Of a stretch of 64,000 nucleotides of DNA, positions 18,535 to 26,336 are shown in pieces. Position 1 is the stretch's first letter, and each line of letters opens with the position of its first letter. The DNA comes from Aquabacter sp. L1I39 (GTDB lineage: Bacteria; Pseudomonadota; Alphaproteobacteria; Rhizobiales; Xanthobacteraceae). A program made the position numbers and the translations under genes. The notes beneath the pieces were generated by a model that was given only the letters and a program-made list of their open reading frames with translations, was not told the origin of the DNA and searched no databases. The stretch is taken from contig NZ_CP072392.1 of assembly GCF_017742835.1 (NCBI RefSeq), forward strand, positions 4,960,180 to 5,024,179, written 5' to 3'.

Positions 18535-19240
18535 CGAAATACACCTTCTGAACGAGGGGATCGCTGGAGACGGCCTCGGGGGACCCGTCGGCGATCATCT
18601 GGCCGGATTCCAGGCAGATGATGCGGTGGGAGAAGCGCATCACCGCGTGCATGATGTGCTCGATCATGATGACCGCCACGCCGGCCTCGTTGAGCCGCTC
18701 CAGAATGGCGAGCACATCGTCGATCTCGCGGTCCGACAGGCCGGCCATGGCCTCGTCCGCGATCAGCACCTTGGGTGCGGCGGCGAGCGCCCGCGCCAGT
18801 TCCAGCTTGCGCAATTCCAGCTGGGTGAGGCGGCCGGCATCATCCTCGGCGCGCCCGGAAAGGCCCACGGAGGCGAGGATGTCCATGGCGGTCTGGCGCG
18901 GCGCCTCGACCTTCCGCACATGGTCCAGCGGCACCAGCAAATTCTCCAGCACGGTCATGCCGGTGAAGGGTTTGGGGATCTGGAAGCTGCGGGCCAGGCC
19001 CAGGCGCGCCCGGGCGCTGGGCGACAGGCCGGTAATGTCCCGCCCCAGGAAGTGGATGCGCCCAGCATTGGGGGTGAGCGTGCCGGTGAGGCAATTGATG
19101 AGGGTGGTCTTGCCGGAGCCGTTGGGGCCGATGATGCCGAGCCGCTCGCCGGCATGAAGGGTGGCGGTGACCGGACCGAGGGCGCGCAGGGCCCCGAACT
19201 GCTTCTCGACCCCTTCGGCGATCAGGATGGGATCGCTCAT
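18527..19240 (-). CDS. livG: branched-chain-type ABC transporter ATP-binding protein (LivG)
   Basis: A 237-residue LivG-type ATPase starting MSDPILIAEGVEK, with Walker A GPNGSGKTT, a LivG-like region (SFQIPKPFTGMTVLENLL), a Gln-rich signature (LTQLELRKLELARAL) and Walker B VLIADEAMAGL. The signature loop lacks the LSGGQ spelling, having TQLELRK instead, which is common in LivG. ATG 19240 overlaps the LivM stop (ATGA). The frame continues upstream over LivM, but that part is spurious. Confidence 0.95.
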   Translation of the reverse strand: MSDPILIAEGVEKQFGALRALGPVTATLHAGERLGIIGPNGSGKTTLINCLTGTLTPNAGRIHFLGRDITGLSPSARARLGLARSFQIPKPFTGMTVLENLLVPLDHVRKVEAPRQTAMDILASVGLSGRAEDDAGRLTQLELRKLELARALAAAPKVLIADEAMAGLSDREIDDVLAILERLNEAGVAVIMIEHIMHAVMRFSHRIICLESGQMIADGSPEAVSSDPLVQKVYFGE

Positions 19241-20250
19241 GGCGCGCGTCCTTTCCGCAGCCGGTCGACGAGGCCGAGAATGCCATCCGGCGCGGCGGCG
19301 ACGAAGGCGATCAGCACCACGCCCACCAGCAGGATGTTGAGCTCGGAGGAAATGGTGATGGTCGCCACCTGCTGGAGGCTGCCCAGCAGCACCGCCCCGA
19401 TGATGGGGCCGGGCCAGGATTGCCGGCCGCCGATGAGCGGCATGGCGATGGCGTTGAGCGCGAGCGCGAGGCCGAACACGGTCTCCGGCTCGATGAAGGA
19501 GGCGTAATAGACCAGAGGCGCGCCGGTCATGGCCAGCAGCGCGCCCGAAATGGCGCAGGCGGCGAGCTTCAGCCGCAAGGTCGGCACCCCCGCGCATTCG
19601 GCGGCTTCCTCGCTCGCCCTGAGCGCGCGGAAGGCGCGTCCGACCCACGACACCTCGATCCAGCGGGCCACGGCGACAGCAAACACCGCCACGGCGAGCA
19701 TGACGAGGAAGATGAACTGGATCGGCCCGCCCGCCCAGGACGGCGCCTCGGGGGGCAGCAAAGCCAGTCCGGAGGCCCCGCCCAGGAACTCCGTATTGAT
19801 GACGATGGTGTGCGCCATCACCACCAGGGCGATGGTCGCGATGGCGAAATAGACCCCCTGCACCCGCAGCGTCATATAACCCATCATCAGCCCGAGCACG
19901 CCACCCACCAGGCCAGCCGCCGGCAGGGCCAGGAAGACGGAGGCCTCGAACGCCTTCAAGAGCGCCGCGCCCGTATAGGCGCCCGCGCCGAAGAAGGCGG
20001 CGGCGCCGAAATTGATGTAGCCCGCATAGCCGCCGAGCACGTTCCAGCCGGTGGCTAGCGCAATGGACTGGATGATGATGAAGGCCGAGAAGAACACATA
20101 GGGGTTCTCGGCTGTGCGCGTCAGCACGAAGCCGGCGGCCAACACGGCAACCGCGCCGAGGCCGAAGGCCAGCGTACGGAGCCGCTGCCGCTGCACGGTG
20201 TCGGTTGGGACGGCGGGGGAGGCTCTCATGAGCGAGGTTCCGGCGGTCAT
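19237..20250 (-). CDS. livM: branched-chain-type ABC transporter permease (LivM)
   Basis: A 337-residue integral membrane protein with about eight to ten hydrophobic segments from residue 28 on. It carries the LivM hallmark GWNVLGGYAGYINFGAAAFFGAGAY split over TM segments and a cytosolic loop GRAFRALRASEEAAECAG that contacts the ATPases. It has ATGA overlaps with both neighbours. An internal ATG eight codons downstream is possible. It pairs with LivH to form the transmembrane channel. Confidence 0.95.
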   Translation of the reverse strand: MTAGTSLMRASPAVPTDTVQRQRLRTLAFGLGAVAVLAAGFVLTRTAENPYVFFSAFIIIQSIALATGWNVLGGYAGYINFGAAAFFGAGAYTGAALLKAFEASVFLALPAAGLVGGVLGLMMGYMTLRVQGVYFAIATIALVVMAHTIVINTEFLGGASGLALLPPEAPSWAGGPIQFIFLVMLAVAVFAVAVARWIEVSWVGRAFRALRASEEAAECAGVPTLRLKLAACAISGALLAMTGAPLVYYASFIEPETVFGLALALNAIAMPLIGGRQSWPGPIIGAVLLGSLQQVATITISSELNILLVGVVLIAFVAAAPDGILGLVDRLRKGRAP

Positions 20251-21122
20251 CGGCGCGCTCCGAACAACCCTTGCGGGCGCAAGGCAAGCGTGGCGAGGAG
20301 AATGGAAAAGGCGACGGCCGGGGCCCAGGACGGGCTGGCAAAGGCCGCCACGAGGGATTCCGACACCCCGATCAGGATGCCGGCCGCGATGGTGCCCGGC
20401 AGCGAGCCCATGCCCGCCAGCACCACCACCGCGAACACCCGCCCGATCATCAGGCGGCCGCCGAACGGGTCCACCGGCCCGATGATGATGAGGGCGGCGC
20501 CGGCAATGACCGCGGTCGCCGCCGCGATGCCGAAGGCGTGCCGCTTGATCCAGCGCGGATCGATGCCGCTGACCGAGAGGCCCCGTTCGTCATGGGCCAC
20601 CGCGCGGATGGCGATGCCTGCATGGGTCTTGTGGAGATAGAGCCACAGGAGGGCCACCATGACGGGAGCGATCAGCGCCGGGACCAGCAGCCGGTAGGGC
20701 AGGGACAGGAGGCCGATTTTCAGGCTCTGGCCCACATAGGCCACCTGCACCGCCTGCTGGTCGGTGCCGAACTTGAGGAGCAGCAGCGTCTCCACCACCA
20801 GCGACACCCCGAAGAACAGCGTCAGGGCATTCATGGTGTCGGCGGAGCCGGAGCGTTCAAACACGCGGGAATAGAATTCGTAGAAGCCGAGCCCCGCCAC
20901 ATAGAAGGGCACCATGGCGATGACCGCCACCAGGATGGGATCAAAGCCATGGGAATTGCCCACCGCCACCACATAGGCGCCGGCGATGACGAAGGCGGGA
21001 TGGGCGATATTGGGGATGTGCAGGAGGCCGAACGTCACCGCGAGGCCGAGGGCCAGCGCGGAATAGATGCAGCCCAGCATCACGCCAGTGCCCACCGCAT
21101 TGACCAATTGGTCCATGAACAT
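20247..21122 (-). CDS. livH: branched-chain-type ABC transporter permease (LivH)
   Basis: A 291-residue membrane permease starting MFMDQLVNAVGTG. LivH features include YSALALGLAVTFGLLHIPNIAHPAF and the EAA-like loop VAHDERGLSVSGIDPRWIKRHAF, with about eight membrane segments. A further ATG (21116) or an 18-codon upstream extension is possible; the extension runs into the repeat at 21147 and was rejected. The stop overlaps the LivM start (ATGA). Confidence 0.93.
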   Translation of the reverse strand: MFMDQLVNAVGTGVMLGCIYSALALGLAVTFGLLHIPNIAHPAFVIAGAYVVAVGNSHGFDPILVAVIAMVPFYVAGLGFYEFYSRVFERSGSADTMNALTLFFGVSLVVETLLLLKFGTDQQAVQVAYVGQSLKIGLLSLPYRLLVPALIAPVMVALLWLYLHKTHAGIAIRAVAHDERGLSVSGIDPRWIKRHAFGIAAATAVIAGAALIIIGPVDPFGGRLMIGRVFAVVVLAGMGSLPGTIAAGILIGVSESLVAAFASPSWAPAVAFSILLATLALRPQGLFGARR

Positions 21123-21146
21123 GGCATGGGTCTTTCTGTTGGGCGC

Positions 21147-21239
21147 GACATGCCCGGGCTTGTCCCGGGCATCCACGGCTCTCCGTTAAGACGGTCCTTT
21201 CGGAACCCCTGGGATGGCCGGCACGCGCCCGGCCATGAC
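21147..21239. repeat. two palindromic REP-like elements in the livK-livH gap
   Basis: First hairpin: ATGCCCGGG, a CTTGT loop, then CCCGGGCAT. Second: ATGGCCGG, an 8-base loop, then CCGGCCAT, ending near 21239. They fill most of the 185-bp gap inside the transporter operon and could stabilise or attenuate the upstream livK-type message. Confidence 0.6.
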
Positions 21240-21307
21240 GGCGGTTCTTTGAAGGGCGCCCATGTGAATGGGACGGTCGGTCCGGCCTGGGCCGGATCTG
21301 GTGCCGC

Positions 21308-22573
21308 TCAGCTGCGCGCCTTCATGAAGGGCGAGATGAGATCGCCGGACTTCAGCGCCGGCGGATCAAGGATGACCTGGCGGCCCGGCTGGCGGAACTG
21401 CTCGATGTCATTGCCCTTGATGCCCTGGAACTGGGTCATCAGCACGCGCCGCTGCGTCCAGTCGCCGGTCTCATTGAAGGTGGCATCGCCCACCAGGGTC
21501 TTCACCGGATTGGCGTGCATCCACTTGGCCATGGCGGCATTGTCGGTGGAGCCTGCCCCCTTCACGGCGGCGGCAATCATTTCGCCCGCCGCATAATAGA
21601 AGGGGGGAATGTAATAGCCGAGCGCGTCCAGCTTCTCCGGCACCGCGATCGCCGTGTAGCGGTCGAGGAACTTGGTGACGGCGGGCGTCAGCATGGTCTT
21701 TTCGGGCAGGAACAGGTTGAAGTTGACGATGCCGTTGAGCGCCGGGCCCAGCGCCTGGAGGGTGGAGGCATATTGCGGCCCCACCATGCCGCCGCCGAAC
21801 AGCTTGACGCTGTCACCGACCCCCACTTCCGAGAGGCCGCGCACCAAAGCGGCGCTGTCCGGGGGATAGGAGCAGACGAACACCGCATCCGGCTCGGCGG
21901 CGCGCAGGTTGCGCAGGATGGCGGAGAAGTCGGACGTGTTGGGCGGATAGCTCTGGTCGAATACCACTTCCTGGCCGAAATCCTTCACCGCCATCTTGCC
22001 GCCAGCGGCCGAAACCTTGGCGAATTCCACGTCGGCGTTCAGGATGGCGATGCGCTTGCAACCCGCGCCCCTGCCCAGCTCGAAGAAGCCGCGCGCCCAA
22101 TTGACCTTGGCGTCCGGCCCCCAGGGGGCGCTGTGGAAATAGCGGTCGCTCTTCACGCCCTCATTGGCGGCCAGCGCGAACATGCCGATCATGAAGCGCC
22201 CACGCTGCTTGATGAAGGGCATGACGGGGGCGGACAGCACGGCGCCGTAGGGCGACAGCAGGATGTCCACCTTGTCGATGTCCACCAGCTTGGAGAAGAT
22301 GCTCGGGATTTGGGAGACCGTGCTCTGGTCGTCATAGGTGACGATCTCCACCTGTCGGCCCAAAAGGCCGCCGGCGGCATTGATGTCGTCGCGCCAGATC
22401 TGCAGCCCCACGAGGCCCGCCCGCGTGGACGAGAGCGGCCCCGTCATGGAGAAGCTCGTTCCGATGCGGATGGGGCCGGACTGCGCGCGGCCCGAGGTCC
22501 AGATGGCGGGGGCGGCAACCGCAAGGCCGGTGGCGGCGGCAAGCTTGCCGAAGCTCCTGCGTGAGATGGTCAT
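21308..22573 (-). CDS. ABC transporter substrate-binding protein, LivK-like, Tat-type signal
   Basis: A 421-residue periplasmic binding protein. The N-terminus MTISRRSFGKLAAATGLAVA has a twin-arginine motif and an A-x-A-like cleavage region near residue 31 (SGRAQS). The mature part begins GPIRIGTSFSMTGPLS, as in type I binding proteins for amino acids, amides or aromatic acids. It sits in the operon directly after LigA and supplies the binding component for the LivHMGF genes. Its operon partners point to an aromatic or phenolic acid ligand. Confidence 0.93.
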   Translation of the reverse strand: MTISRRSFGKLAAATGLAVAAPAIWTSGRAQSGPIRIGTSFSMTGPLSSTRAGLVGLQIWRDDINAAGGLLGRQVEIVTYDDQSTVSQIPSIFSKLVDIDKVDILLSPYGAVLSAPVMPFIKQRGRFMIGMFALAANEGVKSDRYFHSAPWGPDAKVNWARGFFELGRGAGCKRIAILNADVEFAKVSAAGGKMAVKDFGQEVVFDQSYPPNTSDFSAILRNLRAAEPDAVFVCSYPPDSAALVRGLSEVGVGDSVKLFGGGMVGPQYASTLQALGPALNGIVNFNLFLPEKTMLTPAVTKFLDRYTAIAVPEKLDALGYYIPPFYYAAGEMIAAAVKGAGSTDNAAMAKWMHANPVKTLVGDATFNETGDWTQRRVLMTQFQGIKGNDIEQFRQPGRQVILDPPALKSGDLISPFMKARS

Positions 22574-22646
22574 GTTTTCCTCCCGATGGTCTGTTTTCCG
22601 GCCGCGCGGGGCATTGCGGGGCCGGTCGCCTTTTTTCGTTATGGAA

Positions 22647-22665
22647 GCGCCGGGCTGCCCGGCGC
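22647..22665. repeat. GC-rich hairpin after ligA
   Basis: GCGCCGGG, CTG, CCCGGCGC is a perfect 8-bp stem lying immediately after the LigA stop. The T-run nearby is on the wrong side for a terminator of the minus-strand operon, so it may act as an mRNA-stabilising or attenuating hairpin between the enzyme genes and the transporter genes. Confidence 0.4.
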
Positions 22666-22666
22666 C

Positions 22667-23032
22667 TCAGAGCGCGACGGTGGGATAATCCTTCCCGTTC
22701 CAATGCTGCAGCCGTGCCGCGAATTCGCGCTGGAACGACAAGGGACCGTTCCGGCGCATATAGTCTTCATCATAGATGGCGATGAAGATGGTCAGCGACA
22801 GGAAGAAATGGGCGCCCATCTCGAACAGCGCCACATAATCGTGATTGATGAGCGCCTCGCGCTCTTCCGGCGTGAAGCCGTTCACCGTGAAGCGCTCCAC
22901 CTCGTTGAGGCAGGGTCCGATGGACTGCTCCCATGTGGCCACGAAGGAGCGCGGGTCCTCCTTGTAGCGCTGCAAGTATTCGGGATTGCGGTCCACGGTG
23001 AAGAGGAACTTGTTGACGTAATACTTGCTCAT
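22667..23032 (-). CDS. ligA: extradiol dioxygenase LigA-type small subunit
   Basis: A 121-residue helical protein of the LigA family (protocatechuate 4,5-dioxygenase alpha subunit). Recognisable stretches are VNGFTPEEREALINHDYVAL and FEMGAHFFLSLTIF. LigA lids the active site of LigB and does not bind the metal. The start overlaps the LigB stop as ATGA, giving a translationally coupled alpha-beta pair. Lig-type enzymes cleave protocatechuate, gallate or related catechols next to a hydroxyl. Confidence 0.93.
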   Translation of the reverse strand: MSKYYVNKFLFTVDRNPEYLQRYKEDPRSFVATWEQSIGPCLNEVERFTVNGFTPEEREALINHDYVALFEMGAHFFLSLTIFIAIYDEDYMRRNGPLSFQREFAARLQHWNGKDYPTVAL

Positions 23033-23892
23033 GCGCGCCCCTCCTCGGGATACCAGGTCAGGTAGGCCTCGCGGGTGTGGAAGAGGTCGAGGCTGTCCAC
23101 ATGGGCCGCTTTGTGCTGCGGACCGGCGATCCCCATCATCAGGATGAGGTCCATAAAACCGTGGGTGGCGTTGCCGCTGCGGCTCATGCTCTCGTGTGTG
23201 ACATTCTCAAGGATGGCATCGATGTCGCCATTGGCGAGCCACTCGATGGCCTTCACGTCGAACTCGGGATCGGGGCCGTGTTCGCCGAACTGGCGCGGGC
23301 CGCCCAGTTCCAGGGACAGATGGCCGGACCCCACCGCCGCGATGCGCTTGTCGGAGGGATAGGCGTCGATCACCTCGCGGATCGCCCGACCCAGCTCCCA
23401 GAAACGGCGGGGTGAGGGCAAGGGTGGGGCGAAGATGTTGGTGTAGATCGGCACGATGGGCAGGTCCGCCTGCGGCCGGGTGGTGATGATCGGGCAGATG
23501 ATGGAATGGTCGATCTTCAGCTCATGGCTGAAGGAAAAATCGAAGCCCCGGTCCATCAGGCCCTGATGCATGAAGCGCGAGAGGTCCTCATGGCCCTCCA
23601 GCACGTATTTGGGCAGGCCGAACTCGCGCTCCTCATTGTAGAAGGTGGCGTCGTAGCGGGCGGCCTTGCCGATCAGGAAGGTCGGGTAATTGTCCAGGAA
23701 GAACTGGTGGAAGTGGTCGGCGCCCACCATGACCAGGATGTCGGGCTCGGCCCGCGTCAGCGTCTCCCGATAGGCTTCGACCTTGCGCTTCCATTCCGCC
23801 GCCTGGGGGATCTGCTCCTCCACGGGCGCGGTCGTGGCCTTCAGATAGAAGGGGTGGTGGGTGGTGGCCAGGACGGCCGCCAGGGTGGCCAT
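23029..23892 (-). CDS. ligB: extradiol dioxygenase LigB-type catalytic subunit
   Basis: A 287-residue class III extradiol dioxygenase. The iron-binding residues expected of LigB fit THHPFY near residue 12 (His) and ADHFHQF near residue 60 (His). A later Glu completes the site but I could not place it with certainty. SHELKIDHSIICP contains the His that usually acts as acid-base catalyst. It works with LigA to open a catechol-type ring with O2. A 122-bp gap with repeated motifs separates it from the CoA-transferase gene upstream in the operon. Confidence 0.93.
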   Translation of the reverse strand: MATLAAVLATTHHPFYLKATTAPVEEQIPQAAEWKRKVEAYRETLTRAEPDILVMVGADHFHQFFLDNYPTFLIGKAARYDATFYNEEREFGLPKYVLEGHEDLSRFMHQGLMDRGFDFSFSHELKIDHSIICPIITTRPQADLPIVPIYTNIFAPPLPSPRRFWELGRAIREVIDAYPSDKRIAAVGSGHLSLELGGPRQFGEHGPDPEFDVKAIEWLANGDIDAILENVTHESMSRSGNATHGFMDLILMMGIAGPQHKAAHVDSLDLFHTREAYLTWYPEEGRA

Positions 23893-23947
23893 TGTTTCCT
23901 CTCCGCTTGCTTTTCTCGTTCACGCGATACTTTGGCGTCACGCGTTG

Positions 23948-24007
23948 TTCTGGGACTTCCAAGTTGTTCTTGTACTTCTTTGTACTTCTAAGGCGTTCTG
24001 GAACTTC
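23948..24007. repeat. four spaced copies of a TTCT-N3/4-ACTTC motif
   Basis: Copies are ttctgggacttc (23948), ttcttgtacttc (23967), an overlapping ttctttgtacttc (23976) and ttctggaacttc (23996). Their spacings are about 19, 10 and 20 bp, close to one or two helical turns. They lie between the CoA-transferase stop and the ligB start. Confidence 0.55.
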
Positions 24008-24014
24008 TGAAGGG

Positions 24015-25196
24015 TCAGTCGACGGGTTCGGCCTGCCGGTGCCGGGCCGGCCATGCGCCGGGGCTGGCCGCCAGCGCCGTCCGGATGGCCGCGCCATTCT
24101 CGTTGACCGTGGGCGCGGCCTTCACCGCCGCCGCGCGCTCACCATCGAAGCTATAGGCCGGACGCACGGTCCGCGAGGCCCCTTCCACCCGCTGCGACAC
24201 CGGCACGATCATGCCGAGATGGTTCACCTGCGGGTCATCCACCACATCGGGAATGGTGTTGATGGGGGCATAGGGCACGTCGAAGGCGGCGAAACGCTCC
24301 ACCCAGGCGGCGCGGTCCTTCTGCCCGAACACGGCGTTCAGCGCCTCGGCCAGCTCCAGGTAATTGTCGATGCGCTTCTGGCGGATGGCAAAGCGCGGGT
24401 CGCTGGCGAGGTGCGCGGCGCCGGTGGCCTCCACCAGCGCGTCCCAGAACTTATCCAGCGAGGACAGATGGAAGGCGAACAGCTTCTCGTCCTTGCAGCG
24501 CACGATGAAGGCCTGCGCCAGCCGCGGCCGGTCGACGCCGGAGGGCAGTTCGCCGAGCGCGAAATAGCCCATGAAGGGCTCCACGGCGAAATGCATCATG
24601 GCTTCCAGCATGGAGATTTCCACCAGCCGCCCGCGCCCGGTGCGGCCGCGTTCCACCAGCGCGCCTGCAATGCCGAGCGCCGCATAGATGCCGGTGATGG
24701 CATCGGCCAGCGCCGGGCCGATGAAGCGCGGCTGCTCGGGATCTATGGCGACGGAAAGGAAGCCGCTGACCGCCTGGGCCACCGAGTCATAGACCGGGCG
24801 CTTGGCATAAGGTCCGTCCGGCCCGAAGCCGCTGATGGAGCAATAGACGAGGCGCGGGTTGATGGCCCGCAGCGTCTCATAGTCGGCGCCGATGCGGGCG
24901 GCCGCGCCGGGGCGGAAATTCTGGATATAGACGTCCGCTTCCCGGATCAGGTCATAGAAAACGGCGCGATCCGCCTCCACCTTCATGTCCAGGCCGATGC
25001 TGCGCTTGTTGCGGTTATAGGCCTGGAAATGGGCGCTGTAGAAGCCGCTCTTGAAGCTGCGATAGGGATCGCCATTGCCGGCGCTCTCCACCTTGATCAC
25101 GTCCGCGCCGAGATCGGCCAGCATCATGCCGGCGCAGGGGCCGGTGATGAAGGTGCCCTGCTCGACGATGCGCACCTCGTTCAAAACCCCGAACAT
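24015..25196 (-). CDS. family III CoA-transferase (CaiB/BaiF)
   Basis: A 393-residue class III CoA-transferase: FITGPCAGMMLADLGADVIKVE at the N-terminus, the NRNKRSIGLDMK block, YCSISGFGPDGPY, and a small C-terminal lobe ending with YAPINTIPDVVDDPQ. It moves CoA from a donor thioester to an organic acid. The ATG at 25196 was preferred over an upstream TTG that overlaps the preceding stop. It lies next to a citrate-synthase-like lyase, so the likely sequence is CoA activation of a ring-cleavage acid followed by C-C cleavage. Confidence 0.92.
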   Translation of the reverse strand: MFGVLNEVRIVEQGTFITGPCAGMMLADLGADVIKVESAGNGDPYRSFKSGFYSAHFQAYNRNKRSIGLDMKVEADRAVFYDLIREADVYIQNFRPGAAARIGADYETLRAINPRLVYCSISGFGPDGPYAKRPVYDSVAQAVSGFLSVAIDPEQPRFIGPALADAITGIYAALGIAGALVERGRTGRGRLVEISMLEAMMHFAVEPFMGYFALGELPSGVDRPRLAQAFIVRCKDEKLFAFHLSSLDKFWDALVEATGAAHLASDPRFAIRQKRIDNYLELAEALNAVFGQKDRAAWVERFAAFDVPYAPINTIPDVVDDPQVNHLGMIVPVSQRVEGASRTVRPAYSFDGERAAAVKAAPTVNENGAAIRTALAASPGAWPARHRQAEPVD

Positions 25197-25204
25197 GGCA
25201 GCCC

Positions 25205-26017
25205 TCAATTCTCGTTGGCCACGAAGCCCTCGGGGGCCGGGCCGTCATAGCTGATGGCGGAGGCCGCCGCGTGGGACATCAGGAAACCGATGGGGTGCGT
25301 CTGCTCTTCCAGCAGGTGGCCGATGAGCCCGGCGGTGCGCGCCAGCAGCGGCACGCCGCGCAGCGCCAGCAGCGGATAGTCGGCATCCAGGAGCACGGCG
25401 GGAATGGCGGCCGAGATGTTCATGACCAGCGGGCGGTTCACGAGCTCAGGGAGCATGCGCTCCACCTCCAGGGCCACATGGCAATGGGCGCCGTGCAGGC
25501 CGAGTTCCCGGGCGATGGCGAAGAGGCGCAGCGCGCGGGGATCGCCGTCCTTGTGGAGCGGATGGCCATAGCCGGGAATGGCGCGCTTGGCGGCCCGGTA
25601 GGCCCGCACGGTCTTGGCGATGGCGTCCTCCAGCGAACCGCCCGAGGCCTTCTGCTCGTCGAGGATTTCGGCGAACAGGACCCCCGCCGTGGCCGAGGCG
25701 CCCAGGATGACCGAGCCGCAGCCCAGGAGGCCCGCCGCCACCGCCCCCTGGAGCGCCTCGGGCGCCGAGGCCAGCGTCATGCGCGCGGCCTGCACGGAGG
25801 GCACGAGGCCATGCTCGGCGATGGCCACCAGCGTGGCGTTGAGCATGGCTTCCTGGGCCGGGCTCGGCAATTGGCCGGTGATGAGCAGCCAAGTGTGGGC
25901 CGTGAAGCTGATGCGCCCGATGAGATCCTCAACCAGGTCGTGGCCCCGCACGATGATGGTCTGCGGATTTGAGCCCGAGATGGCGGTGGTGGGGGCAGTA
26001 TCGGCACCGATTTTCAA
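25205..26017 (-). CDS. citryl-CoA lyase-like protein of the citrate synthase superfamily
   Basis: A 270-residue single-domain member of the citrate synthase fold. Visible features are GRISFTAHTWLLITGQLP, an active-site His in GYGHPLHKDGD, and the second His/Arg region near EEQTHPIGFLMSHAAA. At about 270 residues it matches citryl-CoA lyases rather than full-length citrate synthase (about 430). Such enzymes split a citryl-type CoA thioester into acetyl-CoA and an oxo acid, or the reverse. First gene of the operon, 8 bp before the CoA-transferase and divergent from an IclR regulator. Confidence 0.88.
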   Translation of the reverse strand: MKIGADTAPTTAISGSNPQTIIVRGHDLVEDLIGRISFTAHTWLLITGQLPSPAQEAMLNATLVAIAEHGLVPSVQAARMTLASAPEALQGAVAAGLLGCGSVILGASATAGVLFAEILDEQKASGGSLEDAIAKTVRAYRAAKRAIPGYGHPLHKDGDPRALRLFAIARELGLHGAHCHVALEVERMLPELVNRPLVMNISAAIPAVLLDADYPLLALRGVPLLARTAGLIGHLLEEQTHPIGFLMSHAAASAISYDGPAPEGFVANEN

Positions 26018-26137
26018 AGCACGTCTCCCCGGCGGGATGCCTTCCCGCCACGTTGGTCACGGCCGCCGACGCCCTCGGACCCCAAGGGGCCGCAGGCGGA
26101 TCTGAATCGGGATGGTCTGGGCGGCGTTTCCGTTATT

Positions 26138-26152
26138 TTTCGCTAGACGAAA
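26138..26152. promoter_or_regulatory. candidate IclR operator, site 1 (TTTCGCTAGACGAAA)
   Basis: TTTCG-N5-CGAAA palindrome, 121 bp upstream of the citryl-CoA-lyase-like start in the 319-bp divergent region 26018-26336. The same 15-mer recurs at site 2 with one change. The rest of the region holds AT-richer promoter-like DNA and no gene. Confidence 0.6.
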
Positions 26153-26303
26153 TTTTATTCGTACAAAGGGTGGAGCTTGCCTGCCAGACTGTCAAGCGAA
26201 ACCTTCCCGCGCCTTTCTTCGCGATTGCAGCAAAATTGGCAGCAAAAGGCCGCGGCACGGCACGGGTTGACAGGCGGAACAGAATGCTCAATCTCGAAAC
26301 AAA

Positions 26304-26318
26304 TTTCGCCAGACGAAA
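26304..26318. promoter_or_regulatory. candidate IclR operator, site 2 (TTTCGCCAGACGAAA)
   Basis: Identical to site 1 except for one central base (C for T). It ends 18 bp before the GTG of the IclR gene, a position suited to autorepression. Confidence 0.6.
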
Positions 26319-26336
26319 ATCTGGGATCAGCGAGGC

